Shown here: positions 11,904 through 21,462 of the stretch, in pieces | Position numbering within the stretch: the stretch's first letter is position 1 | How the letters are laid out: the number at the start of each line of letters is the position of its first letter | Origin: an uncultured Pelagibacteraceae bacterium | Lineage (GTDB): Bacteria; Pseudomonadota; Alphaproteobacteria; Pelagibacterales; Pelagibacteraceae | Length of the DNA: 64,000 bases | Assembly (NCBI GenBank): GCA_902556905.1 | Contig: CACDYK010000005.1 | Coordinates: 16,919 to 80,918 of the forward strand | Direction: 5' to 3' | The notes under the pieces: model-generated | What the model was told of the DNA's origin: nothing | The model's database searches: none | Seen by the model: only the letters and a program-made list of their open reading frames with translations | Translations under genes and position numbers: made by a program

Positions 11904-12066
11904 ATTAACTCTTTGTACCCATCTGTATATTTGCCTGAGAGTTTTGCTCCTTCGGCGAGAATTTAATCTCTTTCCAGAGTTAATATGTTACGGTCCTTTT
12001 TACCTGAGAGTTTCCTGGGCGGTTGCTCCTTCGGTGCTACAAAATTAATAGTCTCTCCCGTTAATA
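11904..12066 (-). promoter_or_regulatory. Tandem glycine riboswitch (two aptamers) in the gcvT leader
   Basis: Minus strand has two copies of the glycine-aptamer core: CGGGAGAG...GCACCGAAGGAGCAA...AAACTCTCAGGTAAAAAGGACCG, then CTCTGGAAAGAG...CGCCGAAGGAGCAAAACTCTCAGGC, directly upstream of gcvT. Confidence 0.95.
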
Positions 12067-12093
12067 AGTAACTTATCAATTATTTTAGAATCG

Positions 12094-12972
12094 TCAATGA
12101 GAAATACTTTTTTTATTCTTAGATAGCAATGAATAAAACTGTATTAAAACAGCAAAAAGAATTATTGCTCCTCCAATTAATCCATACATTGAAGGTCTTT
12201 CACTTATAAATACGAAAGCCCATATAGGACCAAGAACAGACTCTGATAACATAATTATTCCAACCATAGCAGAAGGTGTTGTTCTTGCACCTGTGGTAAT
12301 GAAAATAAAACCTAAACCAATTTGAAAAAAGCCAGCTAAAAAACCTAAAAAAATATCATGCGGGGAAATCATAATCTTTGTTGATAAAATATAACCAACA
12401 AAACAACAACTTATTCCAGCAATAAATTGTGCTGGAACCATATCAACTGTTGGGAATTTTCTAACAATAATTATTAAAATTGCAAAAGTAATTGGCATTG
12501 AAAAAGCTGCTAAATTTCCAGATAATTCTCCAGGAGTTAATGAATTACCAACCATTAATAATACTCCTGTCATAGCAAGAATAATTGAGGTTAGAGTAAT
12601 TGCAGAAATTCTTTCTTTTAAAAAAAAATATCCTAATATAGCTAGAAATAAAATTTGAAGAGATATAATAAAATTCGTATTAGCAACTGTTGTGTTATAC
12701 ATTGCAAAAACATAACCACAGAAACCAAAAGATAAAATAATTCCACCTATAAAACCTGGTAATCCTGATTCTTTAAATGCTTTAAATGTTTTTTCTCTGT
12801 AACTAATGATTAAGAAAGCTAAGACTGTTAATGAAAAAAATAAAGATCTCCAAAATAATATTTGCCATAAGGTTGATCCTTCAAAAGATTTTACAATTAA
12901 CCCACCAAAACTTAAACAACACGCCCCAAGAAACACCAATAAAGGTCCAGGGATTTTTGTGATTATGTTCAT
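12094..12972 (-). CDS. EamA/DMT-family transporter
   Basis: Ten-TM drug/metabolite transporter pattern; TNFIISLQILFLAILGYFFLKERIS and LSESVLGPIWAFVFISERPS repeats. Confidence 0.87.
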   Translation of the reverse strand: MNIITKIPGPLLVFLGACCLSFGGLIVKSFEGSTLWQILFWRSLFFSLTVLAFLIISYREKTFKAFKESGLPGFIGGIILSFGFCGYVFAMYNTTVANTNFIISLQILFLAILGYFFLKERISAITLTSIILAMTGVLLMVGNSLTPGELSGNLAAFSMPITFAILIIIVRKFPTVDMVPAQFIAGISCCFVGYILSTKIMISPHDIFLGFLAGFFQIGLGFIFITTGARTTPSAMVGIIMLSESVLGPIWAFVFISERPSMYGLIGGAIILFAVLIQFYSLLSKNKKSISH

Positions 12973-13916
12973 TAAATTTGAGAAAGTAAATTCTGAGTTT
13001 CCATCTCATATAATTTAAATAAAGTTTCTGCATCTGATAATTCAATTTCTTTAAACTTTATTTTCGATCCTGGTGATATTTGAACTAATCTATCGTAATC
13101 AACACTAGCGACGACTGCAATTTTTGGGTACCCCCCTATTGTTCCATGATCTGATAGCATTATAATAGGATTGCCATCTGCTGGAACTTGAATAACCCCT
13201 TTCAATAAACCTTCAGATTTAATGTTAGTATTTACAATATTTTCTATTTTTGGACCTTCTAATCTCATACCCATCCTGTCAGACAGTTTAGAGACTGTAA
13301 ATTCTTTTTCTAAGAAATCTTTTTTTCCTTTCTCTGAAAAATAGTCAAAGTTAGTTCCTTTCATTATTCTAATATTTTCTATTTTTGAATTTAGATAATC
13401 AATTTTTTTTTTATTGATATTTTCATTTAATTTAGAAATTTTAATTTCTTGCTCACTTTCTAATTTTTTTCCCTCATTAGAACCAATATTTGCTTTAGTA
13501 TTAATTGAGCAACTACCCCATTGTAATTTTAGATCAAATGTGCCTGAAATTGCTAAATAACCATAAACAGATTTATTTGTTGATAGAATATTAATCTCAT
13601 CCTCATTTTCTAATTGATAAGTTTCATAACAATTTCCATCAAATTCCTTATCTTGTTGTTTTAATTTAAATACAACATCACCAGTAATGACAATATTAAT
13701 CTTATCTCCATAAAATTTTAATAGTGGCCCCTGATATGCAAACTCAATGACAGGTGAATCTAATTTATTACCTGCTAACTTATTAGCTAATAAATAATTT
13801 CTATTGTCCATTGCTCCACTAAATGGAATGCCTATATGATATAAATTATTTCTTCCTTTGTCTTGAAAGGTTGTATTTACTCCAGCCCTTAATATTTTAA
13901 AAAAATTATTACTCAT
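12972..13916 (-). CDS. pxpC: 5-oxoprolinase subunit C (KipA/biotin-dependent carboxyltransferase-like)
   Basis: VNTTFQDKGRNNLYHIGIPFSGAMD; VPADGNPIIMLSDHGTIGGYPKIAVV. Confidence 0.88.
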   Translation of the reverse strand: MSNNFFKILRAGVNTTFQDKGRNNLYHIGIPFSGAMDNRNYLLANKLAGNKLDSPVIEFAYQGPLLKFYGDKINIVITGDVVFKLKQQDKEFDGNCYETYQLENEDEINILSTNKSVYGYLAISGTFDLKLQWGSCSINTKANIGSNEGKKLESEQEIKISKLNENINKKKIDYLNSKIENIRIMKGTNFDYFSEKGKKDFLEKEFTVSKLSDRMGMRLEGPKIENIVNTNIKSEGLLKGVIQVPADGNPIIMLSDHGTIGGYPKIAVVASVDYDRLVQISPGSKIKFKEIELSDAETLFKLYEMETQNLLSQI

Positions 13917-14583
13917 TATAATTTTTATATTCCTCTAATGAAATCTGCTTAAATTTAACTGTGTCCCCTGGATTAACTAAATTTGGTTCTTCTTCCTTAG
14001 AACTCTGAAATACTTCTAGTGGAGTATTGCCAATTATGTTCCAACCGCCAGGACTTTCAAATGTATAAATATTAGCAAACTGCTCAGTCATGCCGACAGA
14101 TCCTTTTGGAACTTTTACTCTTGGAGTTTCCAAACGTTGAGCTCTCATTTTTTCACTTAAATCACCTAAAAAAGGCATTCCAGCTATAAAACCTGTCATG
14201 TAACAAAAGAATTCTTGATTAAAAAAATTTTCTAAAATTTCATCTTTATTTAGGTTTAATTTTTTTTCTAATCTTTCGATATCTAAAGAGAAAGATGCAT
14301 CACAACAAACTGGGATTTCTAAATTTTTATTAATTATCTTTTGTGTCTCACTCTCACTAAGTTTTTCAATTTCATTTTTAATTTCCTTAAAATTTGTCAC
14401 TTTAAGATCAAATGAAATTATTAATTTATTATAAGAAGGAGTAAGATTATTAATTCCTCTAATATTTTTTTCTCTAATACTATTAAAATACTTAATTACT
14501 TCAGAGTTAATTTGTTTATTAACCTCGGTTCCAAAATCACAATAAAGAGCTGCGTCACCAAGATTTGATATATTTTTTATCAT
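13909..14583 (-). CDS. pxpB: 5-oxoprolinase subunit B (KipI family)
   Basis: CYMTGFIAGMPFLGDL; RLETPRVKVPKGSVGMTEQFANIYTFESPGGWNIIGNTP. Confidence 0.9.
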   Translation of the reverse strand: MIKNISNLGDAALYCDFGTEVNKQINSEVIKYFNSIREKNIRGINNLTPSYNKLIISFDLKVTNFKEIKNEIEKLSESETQKIINKNLEIPVCCDASFSLDIERLEKKLNLNKDEILENFFNQEFFCYMTGFIAGMPFLGDLSEKMRAQRLETPRVKVPKGSVGMTEQFANIYTFESPGGWNIIGNTPLEVFQSSKEEEPNLVNPGDTVKFKQISLEEYKNYNE

Positions 14584-14611
14584 GCCATGTTATACTTCAA
14601 CAATGGAGACT

Positions 14612-15385
14612 ATGGAAATTAATATAAATTGTGATTTAGGTGAAAAATCTAAACATCATTCAAACAAGTATGATCCAGATTTACTTGAAATAGTAAATTC
14701 AGCTAATGTTGCTTGTGGATATCATGCTGGTGATGTTTCAACAATGCATGATGTAGTTCAAATTTCAAAAAAAAACGGTGTGAGTATTGGTGCTCACCCA
14801 TCTTTTAATGATCCTAAAAATTTTGGAAGAGAAAGAATGTATTTGACTAGTTCTGAAGTTAAAAAATTAATTTATGATCAGTATGATATTTTACAAAACA
14901 TTTCAATTCAACATGGTCAAAATGTAACTCACATGAAGCCACACGGAGCACTTAACAATATGGCTTGTGAGGATATTGAGCTAGCAACAACATTAGCTAA
15001 TGCTATAAATGAAATTAGTAAAGATTTAATATATTTAGTTCCAACAGGATCAAAAATGGAGGAAGCTGCAAAAAAGCTTAATATGAAAATTGCATGTGAA
15101 ATTTTTGCTGATAGAAATTATGAGGATGATGGTAATTTAGTCTCAAGAAAAAAACCTCATGCACTAATTACTGATCCAGAAGAAGCAAAAAAACATGTTT
15201 TAACTATGGTTAAAAATCAGTCACTTAATTGTCACAGTGGAAAGCAAATATCTTGTGAAATAGACTCTGTATGCATACATGGTGATAATGAAAGTTCGTT
15301 ATCAACAGCAAAATCAATAAGAGAAAATTTAATAGAAAATGGACTTAAATTAAAACCATTAAACCAAATGAGGAAATTTATATGA
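14612..15385 (+). CDS. pxpA: 5-oxoprolinase subunit A (LamB/YcsF family); start moved to the internal Met (track starts at 14582)
   Basis: MEININCDLGEKSKHHSNKYDPDLLEIVNSANVACGYHAGD matches the family N-terminus; VTHMKPHGALNN. Confidence 0.9.
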   Translation: MEININCDLGEKSKHHSNKYDPDLLEIVNSANVACGYHAGDVSTMHDVVQISKKNGVSIGAHPSFNDPKNFGRERMYLTSSEVKKLIYDQYDILQNISIQHGQNVTHMKPHGALNNMACEDIELATTLANAINEISKDLIYLVPTGSKMEEAAKKLNMKIACEIFADRNYEDDGNLVSRKKPHALITDPEEAKKHVLTMVKNQSLNCHSGKQISCEIDSVCIHGDNESSLSTAKSIRENLIENGLKLKPLNQMRKFI

Positions 15386-15870
15386 TTATTAAAAAAACTT
15401 TTTTTTCAATTATAATGTTAATTTTGTTATCAACTAATTTGTACTCTGCAGGTACCGATAGTACTAGTAAAGTAAAGTCTGATTATGCCAAAGCTGTGAC
15501 CATAATTAAAGCTGCTAAAAAATATGAAAAAAAAGGTAAATTAGAAAAAGCAAAAAAAAGATATGAAAAAGCTCAAGCTTTACTTATTAAATCAAATAAG
15601 AAAAAACCACTTCAAGCTGACACTTTAAACTATCTTGGTTTTACAACTAGAAAATTAGGAGATTATGAGAATGGTGAAAAATATTATCTTTTAGGGTTAG
15701 AAATTAATCCAAATCATATTGGAATTAATGAATATTTAGGTGAACTATATGTTGCAACTAATAGATTAGATTTAGCTAAAGAAAGATTAAAAATATTAGA
15801 AAGCTGTAGTTGCGAAGAGTATAATGAATTAAAAGAAATTATTGAAGGTACAAAAAAATCTAAATATTAA
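15382..15870 (+). CDS. Secreted TPR-repeat protein
   Basis: Signal peptide then ADTLNYLGFTTRKLGDYENGEKYYLLGLEINPNHIGINEYLGELYV TPR pattern. Confidence 0.75.
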   Translation: MIIKKTFFSIIMLILLSTNLYSAGTDSTSKVKSDYAKAVTIIKAAKKYEKKGKLEKAKKRYEKAQALLIKSNKKKPLQADTLNYLGFTTRKLGDYENGEKYYLLGLEINPNHIGINEYLGELYVATNRLDLAKERLKILESCSCEEYNELKEIIEGTKKSKY

Positions 15871-15875
15871 TCTTT

Positions 15876-16661
15876 ATGCTTGATATTCAAGACCCGATTG
15901 AAGCGCGAAAAGCCATAAGAGAAAATAAATATACCGAACAAACAGCAGGATCTGCAAATAAATATGTTCAAGGGAATCTTTGTATTCTTCCAAGCAAGTA
16001 CGCTATGGATTTTGCATCTTTTTGCCAAAAAAATCCAAAACCTTGTCCACTGATTGGTTTTGGAACTAAAGGAGATCCTTCATTAAAAGATTTGGGAGAT
16101 ATAGATATTAGAACTGATGTGCCTCAATATAGAATTTGGGAAAAAGGAAAAATTATTGATGAACCATTTGATATTAAAAAATATTGGAATGATGATTTAA
16201 CAACATTCGTTCTTGGTTGTTCTATGTCTTTTGAATTACCTTTGATTGAAGCAGGAATTCCAATACAACACATTGAAAATAATACTATTGTTCCAATGTA
16301 CCAGACATCAATTGATTGTGAGCCTGCAGGGCAGTTTTCGGGAAAACTTGTTGTATCCATGAGACCATTAAATGCAAAAGATGCTATTAGATCAATTCAA
16401 ATTAGCTCAAGGTTTCCAGCTGTTCATGGAGCTCCTGTCCACTTAGGAGACCCAGCTGAAATTGGAATAAAAGATATAATGAACCCTGAGTATGGAGATG
16501 CTCCAAGAGCATTTCAAAATAACGAAATTCCAGTTTTTTGGGCATGTGGAGTAACTCCACAATCAGTTTTAGAAAATTCAAAACCTGATTTTTGTATAAC
16601 CCATAGTCCAGGAAAAATGCTTATTACTGATAAATTAAATAACGATTTAGCTGCGCTATAA
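15876..16661 (+). CDS. DUF1445/YcsI-family putative hydro-lyase
   Basis: VQGNLCILPSKYAMDFASFCQKNPKPCPLIG; RPLNAKDAIRSIQISSRFPAVHGAPVHLGDP; HSPGKMLITD. Confidence 0.87.
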   Translation: MLDIQDPIEARKAIRENKYTEQTAGSANKYVQGNLCILPSKYAMDFASFCQKNPKPCPLIGFGTKGDPSLKDLGDIDIRTDVPQYRIWEKGKIIDEPFDIKKYWNDDLTTFVLGCSMSFELPLIEAGIPIQHIENNTIVPMYQTSIDCEPAGQFSGKLVVSMRPLNAKDAIRSIQISSRFPAVHGAPVHLGDPAEIGIKDIMNPEYGDAPRAFQNNEIPVFWACGVTPQSVLENSKPDFCITHSPGKMLITDKLNNDLAAL

Positions 16662-17369
16662 TTAATTTCCTAAAAAAACTTTAGTAACTTTTTCATTATC
16701 GATTAGTTCTTCTGAATTTCCGTGTATAACTAATCTTCCACTTTCAAGCACATATCCTCTATCAGCCATACTAAGAGCTAATCTTACATTTTGTTCTACA
16801 AATAAAATTGAAATTCCCTCTTTAACAATATTTTTGAATATCTTTATCAAATCTTTCATGACCATGGGTGACAAACCTAAAAAAGGTTCATCAACCATTA
16901 ATAGTTTTGGTAAACCCATCATACCTCTTGCAATTGCAAGCATTTGTTGTTCACCCCCAGACATTGTTTTGGCAAGTTGATTTGATCTTGTCTCTAATTT
17001 TGGAAAAATTTTATATATTTTCTCTAATGAATTAGATAATTCATCTTTTGCTTTTGGATGCCAAGCACCAAGTAACAAATTTTGCTTTACTGTTAAGTGT
17101 GGAAAAACTCTTCTTCTTTCAAGCACATGTGAAATACCTAACTCAGTTCTTTTATAAGTTGGAATATTTGAAATTAAATTATTTTCAAAATTAATAGTAC
17201 CGTTCTTATGTTCCACTAAATTACTAATGGTATTTAAAATAGTGCTTTTACCAGAACCATTTGGACCAAGAAGAGCAACCATTTCCGCTTTATCTACGTT
17301 AATTGAAACGTCCCAAATAACCTGGAAATCATCATACAGAACATCAATGTTTTTAATATCAAGCAGCAT
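16662..17369 (-). CDS. livF: Branched-chain amino acid-type ABC transporter ATP-binding protein
   Basis: Walker A GPNGSGKST, signature MSGGEQQMLAIARGMM, LivF-type length and order. Confidence 0.9.
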   Translation of the reverse strand: MLLDIKNIDVLYDDFQVIWDVSINVDKAEMVALLGPNGSGKSTILNTISNLVEHKNGTINFENNLISNIPTYKRTELGISHVLERRRVFPHLTVKQNLLLGAWHPKAKDELSNSLEKIYKIFPKLETRSNQLAKTMSGGEQQMLAIARGMMGLPKLLMVDEPFLGLSPMVMKDLIKIFKNIVKEGISILFVEQNVRLALSMADRGYVLESGRLVIHGNSEELIDNEKVTKVFLGN

Positions 17370-18081
17370 CGAAAGTTCCTAAGTATGAATCTATCACTAC
17401 TTTGTTTTTTTGAATCTCTTTTGGACTCCCAAAAGCAATACTTTTACCTTGATCCAAAGCTAAAACATTGTCAGAAATTTCCATGATTATATTAATGTTA
17501 TGTTCAATTGTGATTATGGTTACTCCAGTTTTTTTTAGTTTTTTTATAAGTTCAACCAAACTAGGAATTGTTTTTTGATCAACTCCACCTGTTACTTCGT
17601 CCATCAAAAGTAATTTTGGTTCTATTGCCATCGCTCTTGCCATCTCTAGTCTCTTTCTTTGCCCTGTTGATAGCTCTTTCGCAAAATGATGTCTCTTTTC
17701 AATCAAATCCACAAAGTCAATAATCTCAAGAGCCTTATCTCTAGCTTTTTTTATATTCTGCTCTTTAACAAAAGCACCAATCATAACGTTTTCAAGCAGA
17801 GTTTGATCAGCGAATGGTTTGAGTTTTTGAAAAGTTCTACCTACTCCTAAATTACTTATTTTATCAGGACTTAAACCAAAAATATTTTTTTCAAAAAAAT
17901 GTACCTTTCCACTATCAGCTTTTGTGTAACCTGTAATTAAATCAAATAAAGTTGACTTACCAGCACCATTAGGTCCAATAATTCCAAGTATACTTCCTTC
18001 ATCTACAGTAAATGAAATATTATCATTTGCTTTAATACCTCCAAAAGATCTACTTAAATTTTCTACTGACAATATTTTCAT
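17359..18081 (-). CDS. livG: Branched-chain amino acid-type ABC transporter ATP-binding protein
   Basis: GPNGAGKSTLFDLITG; LSTGQRKRLEMARAMA; GVGRTFQ. Confidence 0.9.
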   Translation of the reverse strand: MKILSVENLSRSFGGIKANDNISFTVDEGSILGIIGPNGAGKSTLFDLITGYTKADSGKVHFFEKNIFGLSPDKISNLGVGRTFQKLKPFADQTLLENVMIGAFVKEQNIKKARDKALEIIDFVDLIEKRHHFAKELSTGQRKRLEMARAMAIEPKLLLMDEVTGGVDQKTIPSLVELIKKLKKTGVTIITIEHNINIIMEISDNVLALDQGKSIAFGSPKEIQKNKVVIDSYLGTFDAA

Positions 18082-19088
18082 CTTTGTTTCTTTCTTTCTA
18101 AAATATCTTTAGGAATGAAGGAAATGAGTCCGTTTGGTCTAAACACACAAATAATCATTAAAATTAATCCATATAAAATTAAATCAACTGCACCACCTGT
18201 TCCTCCCAAATATATTCTTGAGTATTCAGAAATTGGTATAAGAATAGATGCTCCAATAATAGGACCCCAAACATTTCCTATTCCACCGAGAACAGTGATT
18301 AATAAAACTATTATTGATATCTCAATATTAAATACTCTATCAGGATCAATAATTAAAATATATTGAGCAAACAAACTTCCCATTGGCGCCATGATCATTG
18401 CTGAGATTACATAAGCGATGATTTTATAATTTGATACATTAATACATAAACTCAAAGCTGCTTGCGGATCATCTCTAACAGCTCTTAATCGATAGCCCAA
18501 TTTAGACCTACTTAAAACCCATACAGCAAAAAAAGAAATTAAGAAAAAAACTAAAAAAATATAATAATAAGGAAGTTTACTTTTATGAAATTGAAGCGCT
18601 ATCCAAGAGTCTTCTGGGGTCATGGTAATCCATAAACCAGAGGCAGCACCTACTAAATCCCACCTTTGAAAAACTACTTGAAAACTTATTCCAATTAATA
18701 ATGTTGCAATCGCAAAATAGTGACCACTTAATCTTAACATTGGTATTCCAATTAAAACTGCAAAAACTCCTGAAATGAACATTCCAAAAAATATACTTAT
18801 CCAAGGTGTTATACCGTATTCCATATAAAAAAATGAGGTTGCGTACGCACCAATACCAAAGAACGCACCATGACCTAAGCTGATTTGGCCAGAAAAACCT
18901 GCTATCACATTCCACGATTGAGCCATAACCGCATGCATAAAAATCATTATAAATAAGTGAAGATAAAAAGAATTTAAGCCAACTAATGGTAAAACAAATA
19001 ATAGAACAACCAGGCCAACAATTATAGATATAACTTTATTATTTGTGTTCCAAAGTGGTTCAGATTTTGCTGCTATCAATTTATCCAT
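18078..19088 (-). CDS. livM: Branched-chain amino acid-type ABC permease
   Basis: NVIAGFSGQISLGHGAFFGIGAYA; VLGGIGNVWGPIIGA. Confidence 0.9.
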   Translation of the reverse strand: MDKLIAAKSEPLWNTNNKVISIIVGLVVLLFVLPLVGLNSFYLHLFIMIFMHAVMAQSWNVIAGFSGQISLGHGAFFGIGAYATSFFYMEYGITPWISIFFGMFISGVFAVLIGIPMLRLSGHYFAIATLLIGISFQVVFQRWDLVGAASGLWITMTPEDSWIALQFHKSKLPYYYIFLVFFLISFFAVWVLSRSKLGYRLRAVRDDPQAALSLCINVSNYKIIAYVISAMIMAPMGSLFAQYILIIDPDRVFNIEISIIVLLITVLGGIGNVWGPIIGASILIPISEYSRIYLGGTGGAVDLILYGLILMIICVFRPNGLISFIPKDILERKKQR

Positions 19089-19954
19089 TAATACCTGCCA
19101 AACAAACCTTGTGGTTTATAGATCACCACTAATAAATAAATTACAAAAACATATAAAAGTTTAAATGATGGATCTATTAGAAGGCCCCCCAAAGATTCTA
19201 CCAATCCAATTATAATTCCAGCATACAAACATCCTATAATGCTTCCAAACCCTCCAAGAGCAACTGCAACAAAGGCAAATAATGCAAAATTTATTCCAAC
19301 ATCTGTAAAAATGAAAAAATAATTAGCCATCATACCACCTGCTACTCCTACACAGCCAAGTCCTATTGCCCAACCTATTGCAAACATTTTATTTGAAGGT
19401 ATACCTAAAATTTCTGCTGCATGTCTGTCTTGAGCAGTTGCTTGAAGAGCTAAACCAGTTTCAGTTTTTGTTACAAATAAATATAACCCTATAAATGCCA
19501 TTAAACATACTAGACTTGCTATTAATTGTGGTTGACCGATAAAAAGAGAGCCAATTTCTAATCTACCCTCCAATAGAGGTTTATCTACATTTCTAAAATC
19601 AGGTGTCCAAAGTAACTGAGCGATTGATCTGATAAATATTGATAATCCAAATGTTGCACAAATTTGAATTAACATCTTAGCTTTTAAAATATATCTTATT
19701 AAAAAGTAGTGTGTAATTATTCCACAAAATGCCATTAACAAAATTGTTATTGGAATAGAAAAAATCGGATCTAAACCAAATAAGGACCATAACCAAAAAG
19801 AAGAAAACATAGATAGCATTAAATGCTCTCCATGAGCAAAATTAACTATTTCCATTAATCCAAATATTAAACTTAATCCTGCAGCTATAAGTGCATAGAT
19901 TAAACCCATCATTAATCCAGTTACTATAGCTTGAAGAATTATTTCAGAGGTCAT
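19088..19954 (-). CDS. livH: Branched-chain amino acid-type ABC permease
   Basis: GLSLIFGLMEIVNFAHGEHLMLSMF; AVALGGFGSIIGCLYAGIIIGLVES. Confidence 0.9.
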   Translation of the reverse strand: MTSEIILQAIVTGLMMGLIYALIAAGLSLIFGLMEIVNFAHGEHLMLSMFSSFWLWSLFGLDPIFSIPITILLMAFCGIITHYFLIRYILKAKMLIQICATFGLSIFIRSIAQLLWTPDFRNVDKPLLEGRLEIGSLFIGQPQLIASLVCLMAFIGLYLFVTKTETGLALQATAQDRHAAEILGIPSNKMFAIGWAIGLGCVGVAGGMMANYFFIFTDVGINFALFAFVAVALGGFGSIIGCLYAGIIIGLVESLGGLLIDPSFKLLYVFVIYLLVVIYKPQGLFGRY

Positions 19955-20111
19955 TTTATTAATTTAGTAATGTATATATAGATAAGTATATATTATATAT
20001 ATAAATCTTATCTAGAATAATTCTTAACAATCATTACAAAGTAAATGATTGAATTGGTATCTCAGATAGTATTAAAATAATGTTTTAAAAAACAAATACG
20101 AGGGGAAATAA

Positions 20112-21368
20112 ATGAAAAAATTAATACTTTCAGTATTTACTTTTTTATCATTAGTTTGTGCACCTGTTTTAAGTTCTGCACAAGATGTTAAAATTGGAGT
20201 ACTGTATCCATTAACTGGTCCTGTAGCTCAAGTTGGTAAGGACGCAGTTGCAGCAGTTCAAACTGCTTTAGACATTATTAACAATAGTCACAATATTCCT
20301 GGAATGCCTTTAGCAAAAGATGCTGGTCTTAAAGGATTAGGTGGTGGAAAAATATCTATCGTTGTAGGCGACCATGGTGGAAAGCCTGATGTTGGTGTTG
20401 GTGAAACTGAAAAAATGTTAAATTCTGATAAGGTGCATGCGATGTTTGGTGCTTACTACTCATCTGTTACTGGTGCAGCTAGTCAAGTATCTGAAAGAGC
20501 AGGAATTCCTTGGGTTAATGGAGAGTCTACATCTCCTAAATTAACTACTAGAGGTTTTAAATATTTCTTTAGAGTTACACCTCATGATGGCGAATTTACT
20601 CAATTAATGTTTGAATTTATGAATGATTTTAACAAGAAAAATAGCAATAAGCTAAACACTCTTGGTATTATTCATGAGGACACTTTATGGGGATCAGATA
20701 GTGGTGGAACTCAAAACAAAATGGCTAAAGATCAAGGCTATAAAGTTATAGAAAAGATAAGTTATAAAGCAAAAACAACAACTTTAAGTTCTGAAGTACA
20801 AAGATTAAAAGCAAAAAACCCAGATGTTTTATTGCCTTCTTCTTATACTGCTGATGCATATTTATTTTTAAATACAGCAAAAGAACTTGATTATAACCCA
20901 AAACTTTTAGTTGCTCAAAATGCTGGTTACACAGATCCTAAATTTATAGCTACTATGGGAAGCAAAGCAGAAGGTGTGATTACAAGATCGCCTTTTAATA
21001 CTGACTTAGCAACTACTATCCCAATGATAGGAACTGTAAATGATCTTTTCAAAACGCATTCAGGTGGAAGAGATTTGTCTGATGTACCTGCTAGAGCATT
21101 TACTGGATTTATGGCTTTAGCTAATGCAATTAATAATGCAGGATCAACTGACCCTGAAAAAATTAGACAAGCTTTAGTTAATCTAGATATGTCATCAGAC
21201 TCATTAATTGTTCCATACAGAGGAATTAAATTTGGTGCTGATGGTCAAAATGAAAAAACAAGAGGTATTTTAATGCAAGTTCAAGGTGGAAAATACTGCA
21301 CTGTTTATCCATTTGAATTAGCTGCATGTAAATTACAGTACCCAATGCCTACTTGGGCACAAAAATAA
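20112..21368 (+). CDS. Periplasmic substrate-binding protein of the Liv-type ABC transporter
   Basis: Signal peptide; VKIGVLYPLTGPVAQVGKDAVAAVQTALDIIN; divergent from livHMGF; SD AGGGG upstream. Confidence 0.9.
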   Translation: MKKLILSVFTFLSLVCAPVLSSAQDVKIGVLYPLTGPVAQVGKDAVAAVQTALDIINNSHNIPGMPLAKDAGLKGLGGGKISIVVGDHGGKPDVGVGETEKMLNSDKVHAMFGAYYSSVTGAASQVSERAGIPWVNGESTSPKLTTRGFKYFFRVTPHDGEFTQLMFEFMNDFNKKNSNKLNTLGIIHEDTLWGSDSGGTQNKMAKDQGYKVIEKISYKAKTTTLSSEVQRLKAKNPDVLLPSSYTADAYLFLNTAKELDYNPKLLVAQNAGYTDPKFIATMGSKAEGVITRSPFNTDLATTIPMIGTVNDLFKTHSGGRDLSDVPARAFTGFMALANAINNAGSTDPEKIRQALVNLDMSSDSLIVPYRGIKFGADGQNEKTRGILMQVQGGKYCTVYPFELAACKLQYPMPTWAQK

Positions 21369-21382
21369 TTTTAAATATTATT

Positions 21383-21415
21383 AAAGGCGGTCATTAATTT
21401 GACCGCCTTTTTTTT
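21383..21415 (+). terminator. Rho-independent terminator
   Basis: AAAGGCGGTCA-ttaattt-TGACCGCCTTT plus T-run; perfect 11-bp stem. Confidence 0.95.
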
Positions 21416-21462
21416 ATACTTTTGATTGAATTATTAAAAATTTAAAATATTATTAAATTATA

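Noticed and set aside
18583-18915. 110-aa minus-strand ORF inside livM
   Set aside because: Alternate frame of a well-supported livM gene; no recognisable family.
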